Below are positions 46,560 to 61,117 of a stretch of DNA of 64,000 nt, one piece after another. Position numbers and translations under genes: made by a program. The notes below the pieces were generated by a model. The model did no database searches and was not told the origin of the DNA. It saw only the letters and a list, made by a program, of their open reading frames with translations. The first letter of the stretch is position 1; the number at the start of each line of letters is the position of its first letter. This DNA is from Arthrobacter sp. DNA4 (GTDB lineage Bacteria; Actinomycetota; Actinomycetes; Actinomycetales; Micrococcaceae). The stretch covers positions 992,001-1,056,000 of the forward strand of contig NZ_CP101466.1 of NCBI RefSeq assembly GCF_024362385.1, read 5' to 3'.

Positions 46560-47142
46560 TCGGTTACTGGGTACAGCGACGGTCATGGCCGTGGTGGCGC
46601 ACTGTGCGGCAGCACACACAGCGGAATTACGACACCGGCAGGCCGCTTGAGTGCCCGGAACGCCCCTTCTGCCCCGGAATTCCGCGGATTCTGCCCTTCC
46701 TTCCGCCCGATTTGCGGTGGGGGTTGTGTGCGGGTATTGTTTTCTGAGTCGCCGCCGCTGAAGCGGAAAAATAGCGGCCAACCCCCCTTTTTGAACGGCC
46801 TGGAAAATGGTTCGCTTTTATGCGTGCTGTTGCTGGGTGGGGGCGGTCTTCAATTCGGTGTGGGTCCTGGAAGATGGATTTGCTTCGGGGGTGGGGATCG
46901 GGTAAGTTTGAAAAGTTGCTCCGGAGCGATCCTGAACGTTGGTTTGGGTGGTGCCGGGTGTGTCTGTTGTTTGAGAACTCAATAGTGTGCCAAGTTTGTT
47001 GATACCGATTATGTATGTAATTGGTTGAATTTGCCGAATCGTGCCGCCCCTGTGGTGTGGTTTGGTGTTTTTAGCTGGTTTCAAATTTTGTGCAGCCTTT
47101 GTCGCCGTTATTTCCGGTGGTTTTGGTTGTGTCTGTTTGTTT
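46560..47142 (+). promoter_or_regulatory. rRNA operon leader region
   Basis: A non-coding stretch of about 580 bases before 16S. It contains a small palindromic hairpin GCTCC/GGAGC near 46920-46930, and TGTTGTTTGAGAACTCAATA at about 46966-46985, an actinobacterial rRNA-leader element (box A/processing type) that recurs in modified form in the 16S-23S spacer. Base composition becomes AT-richer from 46970. I cannot place the core promoter with confidence. Confidence 0.5.
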
Positions 47143-52303
<5,161 letters not shown>

Positions 52304-52320
52304 GATACATACAAAATTCT

Positions 52321-52354
52321 GCTTGCGTCCACTATGTGGTTCCCAACCAACAAC
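52321..52354 (+). other. 3' arm of the 23S rRNA processing stem
   Basis: Complementary to 49024-49057, closing the 23S precursor. It lies just beyond the mature 3' end. Confidence 0.75.
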
Positions 52355-52456
52355 CCCCCCAACACGGGGCATTGGCACACGGAACCAACACAACTGAATA
52401 CAACACCACATGTTGTAACCACAGATTTCCCAACCCCCAGGGGTTCGGGTACAAGG

Positions 52457-52575
52457 GTTACGGCGGTCATAGCGTGGGGGAAACGCCCGGTCCCATTCCG
52501 AACCCGGAAGCTAAGACCCACAGCGCCGATGGTACTGCACCCGGGAGGGTGTGGGAGAGTAGGTCACCGCCGGAA
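52457..52575 (+). rRNA. rrf: 5S ribosomal RNA
   Basis: GTTACGGCGGTCATAGCG at the start pairs with CACCGCCGGAAC at the end. The internal CCCGGTCCCATTCCGAACCC and GAGAGTAGG segments are conserved 5S landmarks. Length about 119 bases. Confidence 0.96.
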
Positions 52576-52589
52576 CATCATTCATGGTC

Positions 52590-52625
52590 GAGGCCCCAAC
52601 CACACACGGTTGGGGCCTCCCACAT
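52590..52625 (+). terminator. rRNA operon terminator
   Basis: A perfect 12-bp stem, GAGGCCCCAACC (52590-52601) with 52608-52619, and a 6-base loop, followed by CCACATTT. It starts 15 bases after 5S. Confidence 0.8.
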
Positions 52626-52649
52626 TTAACCCGAAAAACCAGAGGACCC

Positions 52650-53258
52650 TTAAAGGGCAGTCGCTGTCATGGCAGCATGGGGCCGCCGCCCACCCTCGTC
52701 CCTGCGCATTTCAGTGTCGAGGACCTTGAAACCGGCGTTCTCCAGCAACACGCGCATCCGCGGCACGGACCAGTAAAAGGCCTCGGCGACGGCATGTTGA
52801 AACGGCTCAGCAGCCGGCCCTTCGAAGAAACCGACAAGAAGGCGCCCGTCCGGTCTTAGAACGCGCCGAAACTCGGCGAGAGCTGTGGGCAGCTCTGTTG
52901 GTTGGAGATGGATCAATGAATACCAGGCGAGCACTCCACTGAGGCTTTCGTCCTGCAGAGCAAGGGTGTGGAACGAGGAAGTCCGAAAGGGAACAGCGGG
53001 GAAGCGGGAGCGGGCCATTTCAATGAATTCTGGAACGAGATCAACGCCGCAAATATCGACACCGCGCTGATGCAGAAAATCTGTCCAATGCCCCGGACCA
53101 CATCCTGCGTCGATCACTGGTCCGTCAATCTGCAGAGCCCACCCGCTAATGCGGTCGCGGTCACGCTCATCCATATCCGCGATATCGCCTAGGAGACGGG
53201 TGTACTCGGCAGCACGCCCGGCGTAGGCCCGGCGGACCTGGTCCTCAATATCAGCCAC
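52650..53258 (-). CDS. class I SAM-dependent methyltransferase
   Basis: A 202-aa methyltransferase with motif I VIDAGCGPGHWTDFLHQRGVDICGVDL and the motif GVLAWYSLIHLQPTELPTALAEFRRVLRPDGRLLVGFF. It is of the UbiE/Methyltransf_11 type; the substrate is unknown. The start is a GTG at 53258 with TAGACT (53265-53270, minus strand) 6 bases upstream, a leaderless arrangement. It is divergent from the phosphotransferase gene, with only 48 bp between. Confidence 0.88.
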   Translation of the reverse strand: MADIEDQVRRAYAGRAAEYTRLLGDIADMDERDRDRISGWALQIDGPVIDAGCGPGHWTDFLHQRGVDICGVDLVPEFIEMARSRFPAVPFRTSSFHTLALQDESLSGVLAWYSLIHLQPTELPTALAEFRRVLRPDGRLLVGFFEGPAAEPFQHAVAEAFYWSVPRMRVLLENAGFKVLDTEMRRDEGGRRPHAAMTATAL

Positions 53259-53306
53259 GCAGCAAGTCTAGGCTTGGGTGCGGCCCGGACCGGGTAGTCT
53301 GCCGGA

Positions 53307-54158
53307 ATGGAATCCTGGCACAGCAACCGGCTGAGTACACGGCAGGCTGGCCTCGTGGAAACCTGCCTTCCGGGGGTCCGTCTGGTGAGTGATCTTTCCT
53401 GGGACCTCATTGATACCGCGGTTCTTGAGGTGGAGAGCGCACGGGGCAGATGTATCGTCAAGGCCGGCGGTCCTGCCAACCACCACATTGAGCGTGAGAT
53501 CAGAGCCCACCAATCCTGGGTCCGTGTCTTGTCCTGTCAGAACCGTGCACCAAAACTCATACACGCGGACAGCTCTGCGAGCGTCCTGGTATCGGAGTAT
53601 CTGGGAGGGTGCCTGGTAGAAGGCACCGAAGCCGAATATGCGGCGGAGACGTACGTTCAAGCCGGTGCCCTCCTACGCGCTTTTCACCACCAGGCCGTGC
53701 GCAGTGACCCGGACTATGAGGCGGCCGCGACTGCCAAGGTCCTCGCATGGCTCGGAGAACCCCACCGCATCGAGGACTCTGACGCAGCAAAGGCGCGGGC
53801 CATACTCGGCACCTATGAGCCGAGGCCAGTCGATGTTGTTCCGACCCACGGTGACTGGCAGCCGCGCAACTGGCTCGTAGACGGCAACGAGGTAAGGGTC
53901 ATCGACTTTGGGAGGTTTGAGTTCAGGCCGGCTGCCAGCGATTTCTGTCGTCTTGCAGTACAGCAATTGCGTACTGATCCGCAGCTGGAGCCAGCCTTCT
54001 TTGCGGGCTACGGCTCAGATCCCAGGGACAGTGAGCTCTGGAACGTCATGCAGCTGCGGGAAGCCGTTTCCACGGCCGCTTGGGCATACAACGTTGGCGA
54101 TCACGAGTTCGAAAGACAAGGCCGCCAGATGCTCCATGACGCCTTGCACAGATTCTGA
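53307..54158 (+). CDS. aminoglycoside phosphotransferase (APH)-family kinase
   Basis: A 283-aa protein kinase-like fold. Brenner's motif is VVPTHGDWQPRNWLVDG and the metal-binding motif is VRVIDFGRFEF; the N-lobe has a VKAGGP lysine. The family phosphorylates aminoglycosides, macrolides, homoserine, choline and others, so antibiotic resistance should not be assumed. The ATG at 53307 follows TAGTCT by 6 bases (leaderless), mirrored by the divergent methyltransferase promoter. Confidence 0.87.
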   Translation: MESWHSNRLSTRQAGLVETCLPGVRLVSDLSWDLIDTAVLEVESARGRCIVKAGGPANHHIEREIRAHQSWVRVLSCQNRAPKLIHADSSASVLVSEYLGGCLVEGTEAEYAAETYVQAGALLRAFHHQAVRSDPDYEAAATAKVLAWLGEPHRIEDSDAAKARAILGTYEPRPVDVVPTHGDWQPRNWLVDGNEVRVIDFGRFEFRPAASDFCRLAVQQLRTDPQLEPAFFAGYGSDPRDSELWNVMQLREAVSTAAWAYNVGDHEFERQGRQMLHDALHRF

Positions 54159-54174
54159 AGCAGTCGTCTTTCTC

Positions 54175-54209
54175 GGATTGTTGAACAATCTGGCTTTTTA
54201 GGGCATTCT
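54175..54209 (+). promoter_or_regulatory. pxp operon promoter with GntR-type operator
   Basis: The palindrome GATTGTT-G-AACAATC (54176-54190) overlaps TTGAAC (54181-54186), which is spaced 17 bases from CATTCT (54204-54209). The 14-base string GGATTGTTGAACAA recurs at 59233-59246 in the promoter of the DUF969 operon. Confidence 0.6.
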
Positions 54210-54240
54210 TGAAGGACACCAATCCGAGACGGAGATCACA

Positions 54241-54999
54241 ATGCCCAGCATCGACCTGAACAGCGACGTCGGCGAGTCCTTTGGGAACTGGTCCTTCGGC
54301 GATGACGCCGCCATTTTCGAGAGTGTGTCCAGTGCCAACGTAGCCTGCGGCTTCCACGCGGGCGATCCCGTGGGCATCATGGCCACCTGCCAGGCCGCCG
54401 TGAAGGCCGGCGTCACCGTCGGTGCACACCCCGGCTACCGGGACCTGGCCGGATTCGGCCGCCGCTTCGTGGACATGACCCCGGAAGAGCTGACCGCTGA
54501 CGTCGTCTACCAGATCGGCGCCCTCCAGGCAGTAGCCCTCGCAGCCGGAACAGCCGTCCGCTACGTCAAGCCCCACGGCGCCCTCTACAACACCATCGTG
54601 AACCACCCCAACCAGGCCGGTGCCGTGGTGGCAGCGATCCTCGCCGTTGACCCCACGCTGCCCCTCATGGTGCTCCCGAACTCCGAGATCCAGCGCCAGG
54701 CCGAAGCTGCCGGACTGCGCACCGTGGCCGAGGCGTTCGCCGACCGGGCCTACAATCCGGACGGCACCCTGGTCTCCCGGCGCGAACCCGGCGCCGTGCT
54801 GCACGAGGTGGCGGACGTCGTCGAGCACGTCCTGCGCCTGGCCACCGACGGCGTGGTCCGTGCCATTGACGGCTCCCTGGTCCCCGTCAAGGCGGAGAGC
54901 ATCTGCCTGCACGGTGACACTCCCGGGTCCGTGGCGATGGCCGCTGCCGTCCGCGCCGCATTGGTGGACGCCGGCATCCAGATCCAGAGCTTCGCCTAG
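54241..54999 (+). CDS. pxpA: 5-oxoprolinase subunit PxpA (LamB/YcsF family)
   Basis: A 252-aa protein with [38 protein letters not shown], the signature of LamB/YcsF, and [24 protein letters not shown]. PxpA works with PxpBC to open 5-oxoproline (pyroglutamate) to glutamate using ATP. GGAG lies 6 bases before the ATG. The next gene starts 2 bp after the stop, in the same operon. Confidence 0.95.
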   Translation: MPSIDLNSDVGESFGNWSFGDDAAIFESVSSANVACGFHAGDPVGIMATCQAAVKAGVTVGAHPGYRDLAGFGRRFVDMTPEELTADVVYQIGALQAVALAAGTAVRYVKPHGALYNTIVNHPNQAGAVVAAILAVDPTLPLMVLPNSEIQRQAEAAGLRTVAEAFADRAYNPDGTLVSRREPGAVLHEVADVVEHVLRLATDGVVRAIDGSLVPVKAESICLHGDTPGSVAMAAAVRAALVDAGIQIQSFA

Positions 55000-55001
55000 C
55001 C

Positions 55002-56693
55002 ATGACCGCGCAGCAGCACGCAGCCTACGCGGCCGCCCACGCGGCCCTGACCGGAATCCGCCCCGCAGGGGACAGGGCCATCCTGGCGGAGTTGCCGTCC
55101 CTGGACGCTGTCCTCAGCCTCCAGGCGCAGCTCACCGCACATCCGCAGCCGGGCCAGGTGGACGTCATCGCTGCCGCCTGCACGGTCCTCATTACGACGG
55201 ACTCGCCGCGGGCAGCGCAGGCACTGGCCGCGCACGTCCGCAGCCTGGACCTCGAGGTGCCCGCGGAAACCGCGAGCACGCTGGTCACCATTGACGTGGT
55301 GTACGACGGCGAGGACCTGGATGAGGTGGCCGCGCTCACCGGGCTGGACCGCGGGGGAGTAGTTGCAGCGCACACCGGCCAGCTGTGGACGGCGGCCTTC
55401 GCCGGCTTTGCTCCGGGCTTCGCCTACCTCACCGGGCAGGATTCCAGCCTGGAGGTTCCCCGCCGCCGCTCGCCGCGCACCGCCGTCCCCGCCGGAGCTG
55501 TTGCCCTGGGCGGCGCCTACTCGGCCGTCTACCCCCGGCAGTCCCCGGGCGGCTGGCAACTGATCGGCCGGACCGATGCCGCCATGTGGGACCTGGGCCG
55601 GGAGAGTCCCGCTCTGGTCCGGCCCGGGGACACCGTCCGGTTCAACGCCATCCGTGCCCAGGCGACCGTGACCCACCACCAACAGTCCGGTACCGGCGCG
55701 GCTTCAAAAGAAGAACAAGCCACCGAAGGCCTCGCCGTCCGCAAGCCCGGACTGCAGTCCACCATCCAGGACCTGGGCCGCCCGGGCTATGCGTCGCTGG
55801 GCGTCAGCAGCGCCGGCGCCATGGACCGCGGAGCACTCCGCCGCGCCAACCGCCTGGTGGGCAACAGCGAAGGCGACGCCGGAATCGAACTCCTCTTCGG
55901 CGGACTCGAACTCGTTGCCCTCAGCGACCAGGTCCTTGCCGTCACCGGCGCAGCCGTTCCGTTGGAGATCACGCCCCCGGAAGAGCCGCGGACTGCGGAA
56001 GAGCAGGTGGCCATCGAAGCAGAACAGCGGACGACGGCGGTACGCCAGCCGGCGTGCGACACCCCCTTTGCCCTCCTGGCAGGGGAGCGGCTGACCGTCG
56101 GCACCCCCGCCGCAGGCCTCCGCTCCTACGTGGGTGTCCGCGGCGGACTCGGCGGACCCGAAGCCCTGGGCAGCCGTTCCACGGACACCATGTCCGGCAT
56201 CGGCCCCGAACCGCTTCAAGCGGGCACCATCCTGCCCGTGCGGACTCCCGCACCCGGGAGCATCGTGGGCCACCCCGAGGTCTCACCCCTCCCGGACCGG
56301 GACGAAGCCACCGTGCTGCGGGTGGTCCCCGGGCCCCGGCAGGACTGGTTCAGCGACGAAACCCTGCAGGACTTCCTCAAACAGGAGTGGACCGTCACAC
56401 CGCAGTCGAACCGGATCGGCCTGCGGCTGAACGGCCACGCGCTCACCCGAAACCGGGACGGTGAACTGGCCAGCGAGGGAACCGTCCGCGGCGCCGTGCA
56501 GGTACCCCCGGAAGGCCAGCCCGTCCTGTTCCTCTCCGACCACCCGGTGACCGGCGGGTATCCGGTGATTGCCGTCGTCGTCCACGCAGACCTGGACAAA
56601 GCCGCCCAACTTCCCCCCGGCACCACCGTGCGGTTCGCCGCCACGCTCCCGGCAGAACTGCCCGAAACACCTAAGGAAAGCCCCCATGCGTAA
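55002..56693 (+). CDS. pxpBC: 5-oxoprolinase subunits PxpB and PxpC as one fused protein
   Basis: A 563-aa protein. Residues about 15-230 match PxpB (KipI-like: [64 protein letters not shown]). A short linker ([13 protein letters not shown]) leads to PxpC (KipA-like, about 245-560: [93 protein letters not shown]). In many bacteria these are separate genes. The 3' end overlaps the next start by 8 bp. Confidence 0.94.
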   Translation: MTAQQHAAYAAAHAALTGIRPAGDRAILAELPSLDAVLSLQAQLTAHPQPGQVDVIAAACTVLITTDSPRAAQALAAHVRSLDLEVPAETASTLVTIDVVYDGEDLDEVAALTGLDRGGVVAAHTGQLWTAAFAGFAPGFAYLTGQDSSLEVPRRRSPRTAVPAGAVALGGAYSAVYPRQSPGGWQLIGRTDAAMWDLGRESPALVRPGDTVRFNAIRAQATVTHHQQSGTGAASKEEQATEGLAVRKPGLQSTIQDLGRPGYASLGVSSAGAMDRGALRRANRLVGNSEGDAGIELLFGGLELVALSDQVLAVTGAAVPLEITPPEEPRTAEEQVAIEAEQRTTAVRQPACDTPFALLAGERLTVGTPAAGLRSYVGVRGGLGGPEALGSRSTDTMSGIGPEPLQAGTILPVRTPAPGSIVGHPEVSPLPDRDEATVLRVVPGPRQDWFSDETLQDFLKQEWTVTPQSNRIGLRLNGHALTRNRDGELASEGTVRGAVQVPPEGQPVLFLSDHPVTGGYPVIAVVVHADLDKAAQLPPGTTVRFAATLPAELPETPKESPHA

Positions 56694-58452
56694 AGTCCTC
56701 ATTGCCAACCGAGGCGAGATTGCCGTCCGGATCGCCCGGGCCTGCGACGATGCAGGCCTGGAAAGCGTGGCCGTCTACGCCGATCCCGACGCCCATGCAC
56801 TGCACGTCTCCGCCGCCACCGAGGCGTACGCGCTGCCCGGTTCCAGGCCCCAGGACACTTACCTGGACATCGAGAAGATCCTCGCCATCGCGGCGAAAAG
56901 CGGCGCCGACGCCGTCCACCCCGGCTACGGCTTCCTGTCCGAAAACGCCGGCTTCGCCCAGGCAGTCATCGACGCCGGCCTGACCTGGATCGGCCCGTCC
57001 CCGGAAACCATCCGGCTCCTGGGCGACAAGGTCAGCGCCCGCGAAGTGGCCATCCGCGCCGGCGCTCCGCTGGCCCCGGGCAGCGACGGCCCGGTGGCCA
57101 GCGCCGCCGAGGTCCGGGCGTTCGCGGAGCAAGTGGGACTCCCCGTCGCCATCAAGGCCGCCTTTGGCGGCGGCGGCCGCGGCCTGAAGGTGGTCCGGAA
57201 CCAGGCCGACATCGAGGAGAGCTTCGACTCCGCCGTCCGCGAATCCCTCGCCGCCTTCGGCCGCAGCGAATGCTACGTGGAGAAATTCCTTGACCGGCCC
57301 CGCCACGTCGAAGCCCAGGTCATCGCTGACACGCACGGCAACGTGGTGGTGGTGGGCACCCGCGACTGCTCGCTGCAGCGCCGCCACCAGAAACTCGTGG
57401 AAGAGGCCCCCGCACCCTTCCTCACCCCCGACCAACGGGCGGCGATCCACGCTTCGGCCAAGGCCATCTGCCGCGAAGCCGGCTACGTGGGCGCCGGCAC
57501 GGTGGAGTACCTGCTGGACGGCAGCGGCTTCCTGAGCTTCCTGGAGGTGAACACCCGGCTGCAGGTGGAGCACCCCATCACGGAGGAGACCTCGGGCGTG
57601 GACCTGGTGGCAGCCCAGCTGGCCATCGCGGCGGGGGAGGAACTTCCCATCCTGGAGGACCCGGAACCGCGCGGCCACGCGTTCGAGTTCCGGATCAACG
57701 CCGAGGACCCGGGCCGCGGCTTCCTGCCGTCCCCGGGCACCGTCACCGGGTTCGAGGTGCCCACCGGGCCTGGCATCCGCGTCGATACCGGTGTCCGCGC
57801 CGGTTCCGTGGTGCCGGGGCAGTTCGACTCCCTGCTCGCCAAACTGGTGGTCACCGGCGCGGACCGGCAGCAGGCCCTGCGCCGCGCCCGCCGCGCCCTG
57901 CGCGAGTTCCGCATCGGCGGCCTGGCCACCGTGCTGCCGTTCCACCGGGCCGTGGTGGAGGCCCCGGACTTCACCCGCACCGACGGGCTGGACATTTACA
58001 CCACCTGGATCGAGAGCGGGTTCGCCGCATCCCTGGAGGCAGACCCTGCCTTCAGCCCCGCCGCCCCGGAGGAGCCCCGCAGGACCATCGGCATCGAGGT
58101 GGACGGCAAACGGATGGAGCTGGGGCTGCCCAAGGCGCTGCTGGATTCACTGCTGGACGGCGGCGGCCGACGCGGTGCAGCCGGCCGGGACGGTGCGGAC
58201 GGCCCGCAGCAGAAGGCGGAGGAAGAGTCGGTGCAGAACGACGGCGACCTGCTGGCCACCATGGCCGGCACAGTGGTCAAGTGGCTGGCCCAGCCCGGAG
58301 CCTCGGTCGAGGAAGGGGAAACGGTCCTGGTGCTCGAAGCCATGAAGATGGAGACCGCCGTCGCCGCCCACCGGGCCGGCACGCTGGGTGAGCAGTTCGC
58401 AGCGGCAGGGGACCCCGTCGCGCCCGGCCAGGTGCTCACCAGCATCGGGTGA
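56686..58452 (+). CDS. accC: biotin carboxylase fused to biotin carboxyl carrier domain
   Basis: A 588-aa protein. The biotin carboxylase core (about 1-445) has [22 protein letters not shown], the ATP-grasp loop [25 protein letters not shown] and [16 protein letters not shown]. After a Gly/Asp/Gln linker the C-terminal biotinyl domain carries EAMKMET with biotinyl Lys554. Such subunits often sit in pxp clusters; the partner carboxyltransferase is not here. Its ATG overlaps the pxpBC stop (ATGCGTAA). The long open frame starting at 56569 is not the real start. Confidence 0.92.
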   Translation: MRKVLIANRGEIAVRIARACDDAGLESVAVYADPDAHALHVSAATEAYALPGSRPQDTYLDIEKILAIAAKSGADAVHPGYGFLSENAGFAQAVIDAGLTWIGPSPETIRLLGDKVSAREVAIRAGAPLAPGSDGPVASAAEVRAFAEQVGLPVAIKAAFGGGGRGLKVVRNQADIEESFDSAVRESLAAFGRSECYVEKFLDRPRHVEAQVIADTHGNVVVVGTRDCSLQRRHQKLVEEAPAPFLTPDQRAAIHASAKAICREAGYVGAGTVEYLLDGSGFLSFLEVNTRLQVEHPITEETSGVDLVAAQLAIAAGEELPILEDPEPRGHAFEFRINAEDPGRGFLPSPGTVTGFEVPTGPGIRVDTGVRAGSVVPGQFDSLLAKLVVTGADRQQALRRARRALREFRIGGLATVLPFHRAVVEAPDFTRTDGLDIYTTWIESGFAASLEADPAFSPAAPEEPRRTIGIEVDGKRMELGLPKALLDSLLDGGGRRGAAGRDGADGPQQKAEEESVQNDGDLLATMAGTVVKWLAQPGASVEEGETVLVLEAMKMETAVAAHRAGTLGEQFAAAGDPVAPGQVLTSIG

Positions 58453-58526
58453 TGCCGGCGACTGGATGAGCGGGTCCCGGGTGGCAGCAGGCCTTTGGTG
58501 CGGCCGCGGGCCGATATCGTGGTGCC

Positions 58527-59204
58527 ATGACGTTTGACGAGGTGCTGGCCGATCTCCAGGCCCAGGCCAGGACCACAAAGCACTCCGAGACCGGGCTTTG
58601 GGTGGCTGCCCAGCTCCGCAGCCGCATCGCGGTAAGCAAGCTCAAGCCTGGTTCCAAGCTCGCGGAGGAAGCCCTCCGCGAGGCCCTTGGCGTGTCACGC
58701 AACACCCTGCGGGAGGCGTTCACCGCGCTCCACGCCGAGCACATCGTCACCCGCATCCCCAACCGGGGCGTCTTCGTCGCCCATCCCACGGCGGATGACA
58801 TCCGCGAGATTTACCGCGTCCGCCGCTTCCTGGAACCTGCGGCGGTGCTGTGGTCCGGAGAAACGTCCATGGAGCCCCTGGCCGCGATCATCAAGGCAGC
58901 GAGGGCTGCCGCTGTGGAGGGGGACATTCCCGGCATGGCGGGCGCCAACCAGGACTTCCACCGTGCCCTCGTAGACCGTGCCGGCAGTGAGCGGCTCAAC
59001 AGCCTCATGGACCAGGTCCTGGCCGAAATGCGCCTGGTGTTCCACTCCATGGCCGCCAACCCCGCATTCCATGAGCCGTACGTGGAGGACAACGCCAGGA
59101 TCGTGGAGCTCATGGAAGCCGGAGACCGGGCCGCGGCAGCGGACTTCCTGTCCGCCTACCTGGACCGCGCCGAAGCGCAGCTGCTCGCCGCAGTCGAACG
59201 CTGA
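58527..59204 (+). CDS. GntR-family regulator with FCD domain
   Basis: A 225-aa protein. The wHTH (LWVAAQLRSRIAVSKLKPGSKLAEEALREALGVSRNTLREAFTALHAEHIVTRIPNRGVFV) is followed by a helical FCD ligand domain (VRRFLEPAAVLW, NQDFHRALVDRAGS). It sits inside the 5-oxoproline cluster and is the obvious candidate for binding GGATTGTTGAACAA, found before pxpA and before the DUF969 gene. The ATG has TATCGT 6 bases upstream (leaderless), so it has its own promoter. Confidence 0.88.
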   Translation: MTFDEVLADLQAQARTTKHSETGLWVAAQLRSRIAVSKLKPGSKLAEEALREALGVSRNTLREAFTALHAEHIVTRIPNRGVFVAHPTADDIREIYRVRRFLEPAAVLWSGETSMEPLAAIIKAARAAAVEGDIPGMAGANQDFHRALVDRAGSERLNSLMDQVLAEMRLVFHSMAANPAFHEPYVEDNARIVELMEAGDRAAAADFLSAYLDRAEAQLLAAVER

Positions 59205-59227
59205 CCCAGGCCCTTCCAAGGGAGGGG

Positions 59228-59257
59228 TTGCAGGATTGTTGAACAAAACGGTATGCT
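59228..59257 (+). promoter_or_regulatory. promoter of the DUF969-DUF979 operon with GntR-type operator in the spacer
   Basis: TTGCAG (59228-59233), 18-base spacer, TATGCT (59252-59257). The spacer contains GATTGTTGAACAA (59234-59246), identical to the pxp promoter site. A leader of about 150 bases follows, with an 11-bp direct repeat TTCTGCAGCTC (59274 and 59291). Confidence 0.6.
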
Positions 59258-59413
59258 GTGGATCACACCGTTGTTCTGCAGCTCACTACATTCTGCAGCT
59301 CTGACGTAACCGGGGCTCCCGCCCCTCGGCGCCGCCCAACCAGTCAACCGGGCACGGACGCGCCGGCCCCCACTTTCGCAGACCCGTCACGGGTCCCCTG
59401 GGAAGGGATAATC

Positions 59414-60128
59414 ATGCTTGTACTCATCGGGGTGCTGCTGGTGATCGTTGGCTTCGCCATCCGCCTGAACCCCCTGATTGTCGTCACCGTCGCCGGCATC
59501 GTCACCGCACTGCTGGGCGGGATGAACCCCGCACAGATCCTCGATTCGTTCGGCACCGGCTTCGCCAGCAGCCGTTCTGTCACCATCTTCGTGGCGGTGC
59601 TGCCGGTGGTGGGCATCATCGAGTTCTTCGGACTGCAGGAGCAAGCCAAGATCCTCATTGGGTAAGCTCGCCAAGCTGACTGCCGGCCGCGTCCTGATCG
59701 GCTACCTGGCCGTCCGCCAGATCACTGCCGCCGTGGGTCTGACCAGCATCGGCGGCCACGCCCAGACCGTCCGCCCGCTGGTGTTCCCCATGGCCGAGGG
59801 TGCAGCGCTGCGGCGCTACGGGCACGTGCCGGAAAAGATCAGCGAGAAGATCAAGGGCCACTCCGCCGGCGCGGACAACGTGGGCGTGTTCTTCGGCGAG
59901 GACGTATTCGTGGCCGTCGGCTCCATCCTGCTGATCACCACGTTCGTCGACACCACGTACCACCTCCACCTGGAACCGCTCCAGCTGGCCCTCTGGGCCA
60001 TCCCCACCGCCATAGCCGCGTTCCTCATCCACGGCTTCCGGCTCCTGCGCCTGGACAAGCAGCTGGACAAGGAATACCGCGAGTTTGAGCTCACCGCCCA
60101 GAAGGAAACCGCAGGAGAAGCCAAATGA
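59414..60128 (+). pseudogene. DUF969 membrane protein, broken by one-base frameshift
   Basis: The first frame (from the ATG at 59414) reads MLVLIGVLLVIVGFAIRLNPLIVVTVAGIV...FFGLQEQAKILIG then stops at 59665. The second frame resumes within the same bases with GKLAKLTAGRVLIGYLAVRQITAAVGLTSIGGHAQTVRPLVFPMAEGAALRRYGHVP and runs to 60128. Removing one G from the GGG at 59660-59662 joins them into a normal DUF969 of about 237 residues; the length (715 bases) fits one extra base. DUF969 proteins are multi-pass membrane proteins encoded beside DUF979. It is either a sequence error or a mutation. The end overlaps the DUF979 start by 4 bp. Confidence 0.82.
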
Positions 60129-61096
60129 TCAACGTTGAAGCCGTTTACTGGCTGGTCGGCATTCTGTTCGTCGCTTGGGCATCGCTGATCGCCGCCGACG
60201 CCAATCACCCGCGCCGCTGGGGAAGCTCCGCCTTCTGGGGCATCCTGGGCCTGTGCTTCTTCTACAGCACCTGGGTCCAGGCCGGCACCGCGCCGGGGTG
60301 GATCCTGGGCATCGCCGTCCTGGTCCTGGTGGTCCTGGCCTCCACCGGCCTGCTGGGCCACGGCAAGCACCGCACCTCCACCGGGCCGGAGCGGGAGGCC
60401 TACGCCAAGCGCTTCGGCAACAAACTCTTCATCCCGGCCCTGACGCTGCCGCTGGTCACGGTCATCCTGGTGCTCGCCGCGCCGGTGCTGAACTTCGGCG
60501 GCACCCCATTGCTGGATCCCAAGAACACCACGCTGGTAGCCCTGGCCATCGGCGCCGTGGCCGCCGTCGTCGTCGCCCTCCTGATCCTCAAGCCCAAGAA
60601 CCCGGCGACGCCCATCTTCGAAAGCCGCCGCATCCTGGAATCCATTGGGTGGGCCGCGCTGCTGCCGCAGATGCTCACCACGCTGGGCATCCTGTTCACC
60701 AAGGCCGGCGTGGGCGTCGCAGTGGGGACCCTTGCCTCCGGCCTGCTGCCCAAGGGCTCCCTGATCGCCGGCGTGCTGGTCTACTGCATCGGCATGTTCC
60801 TGTTCACCGTGTTGATGGGCAACGGCTTCGCGGCGTTCCCCATCATGACCGCGGCGATCGGCTGGCCGGTGCTGGTGCAGACGTTCCACGGCGACCCCGC
60901 CATCGTCTTCGCCATCGGCATGCTGGCCGTCTTCTGCGGCACGCTCTGCACCCCCATGGCCGCCAACTTCAACCTGGTGCCGTCCGCGCTGCTGGAAATG
61001 AAGAACAAGTACGGCGTCATCACGGCGCAGGTGGGCACGGCCATCCCGCTGCTGGCGGTCAACATCGCGCTGATGTACTTCCTGGCCTTCCACTAA
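60125..61096 (+). CDS. DUF979 family membrane protein, putative permease component
   Basis: A 323-aa protein with nine or ten hydrophobic helices (INVEAVYWLVGILFVAWASLIAADANHPRRWGSSAFWGILGLCFF; MGNGFAAFPIMTAAIGWPVLVQ; LCTPMAANFNLVPSALLEM). DUF979 and DUF969 are neighbours in many genomes, often near pyroglutamyl-peptidase or 5-oxoproline genes, and together look like a two-part transporter. Transport of 5-oxoproline or pyroglutamyl compounds is inferred. The start overlaps the previous stop (ATGA). Confidence 0.87.
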   Translation: MINVEAVYWLVGILFVAWASLIAADANHPRRWGSSAFWGILGLCFFYSTWVQAGTAPGWILGIAVLVLVVLASTGLLGHGKHRTSTGPEREAYAKRFGNKLFIPALTLPLVTVILVLAAPVLNFGGTPLLDPKNTTLVALAIGAVAAVVVALLILKPKNPATPIFESRRILESIGWAALLPQMLTTLGILFTKAGVGVAVGTLASGLLPKGSLIAGVLVYCIGMFLFTVLMGNGFAAFPIMTAAIGWPVLVQTFHGDPAIVFAIGMLAVFCGTLCTPMAANFNLVPSALLEMKNKYGVITAQVGTAIPLLAVNIALMYFLAFH

Positions 61097-61117
61097 ACCC
61101 CTTCGCAAAGGAGCACC

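Noticed and set aside
53307..54158. aminoglycoside resistance gene
   Set aside because: The APH fold is shared by many kinases of metabolites; nothing in the sequence or context points to an antibiotic substrate.
56671..57945. 424-codon minus-strand open frame
   Set aside because: Antisense to the biotin carboxylase gene; shadow frame.
59258..59413. 52-codon N-terminal extension of DUF969 from 59258
   Set aside because: It overlaps the predicted promoter and leader and encodes no family-like sequence; the ATG at 59414 matches the DUF969 N-terminus.
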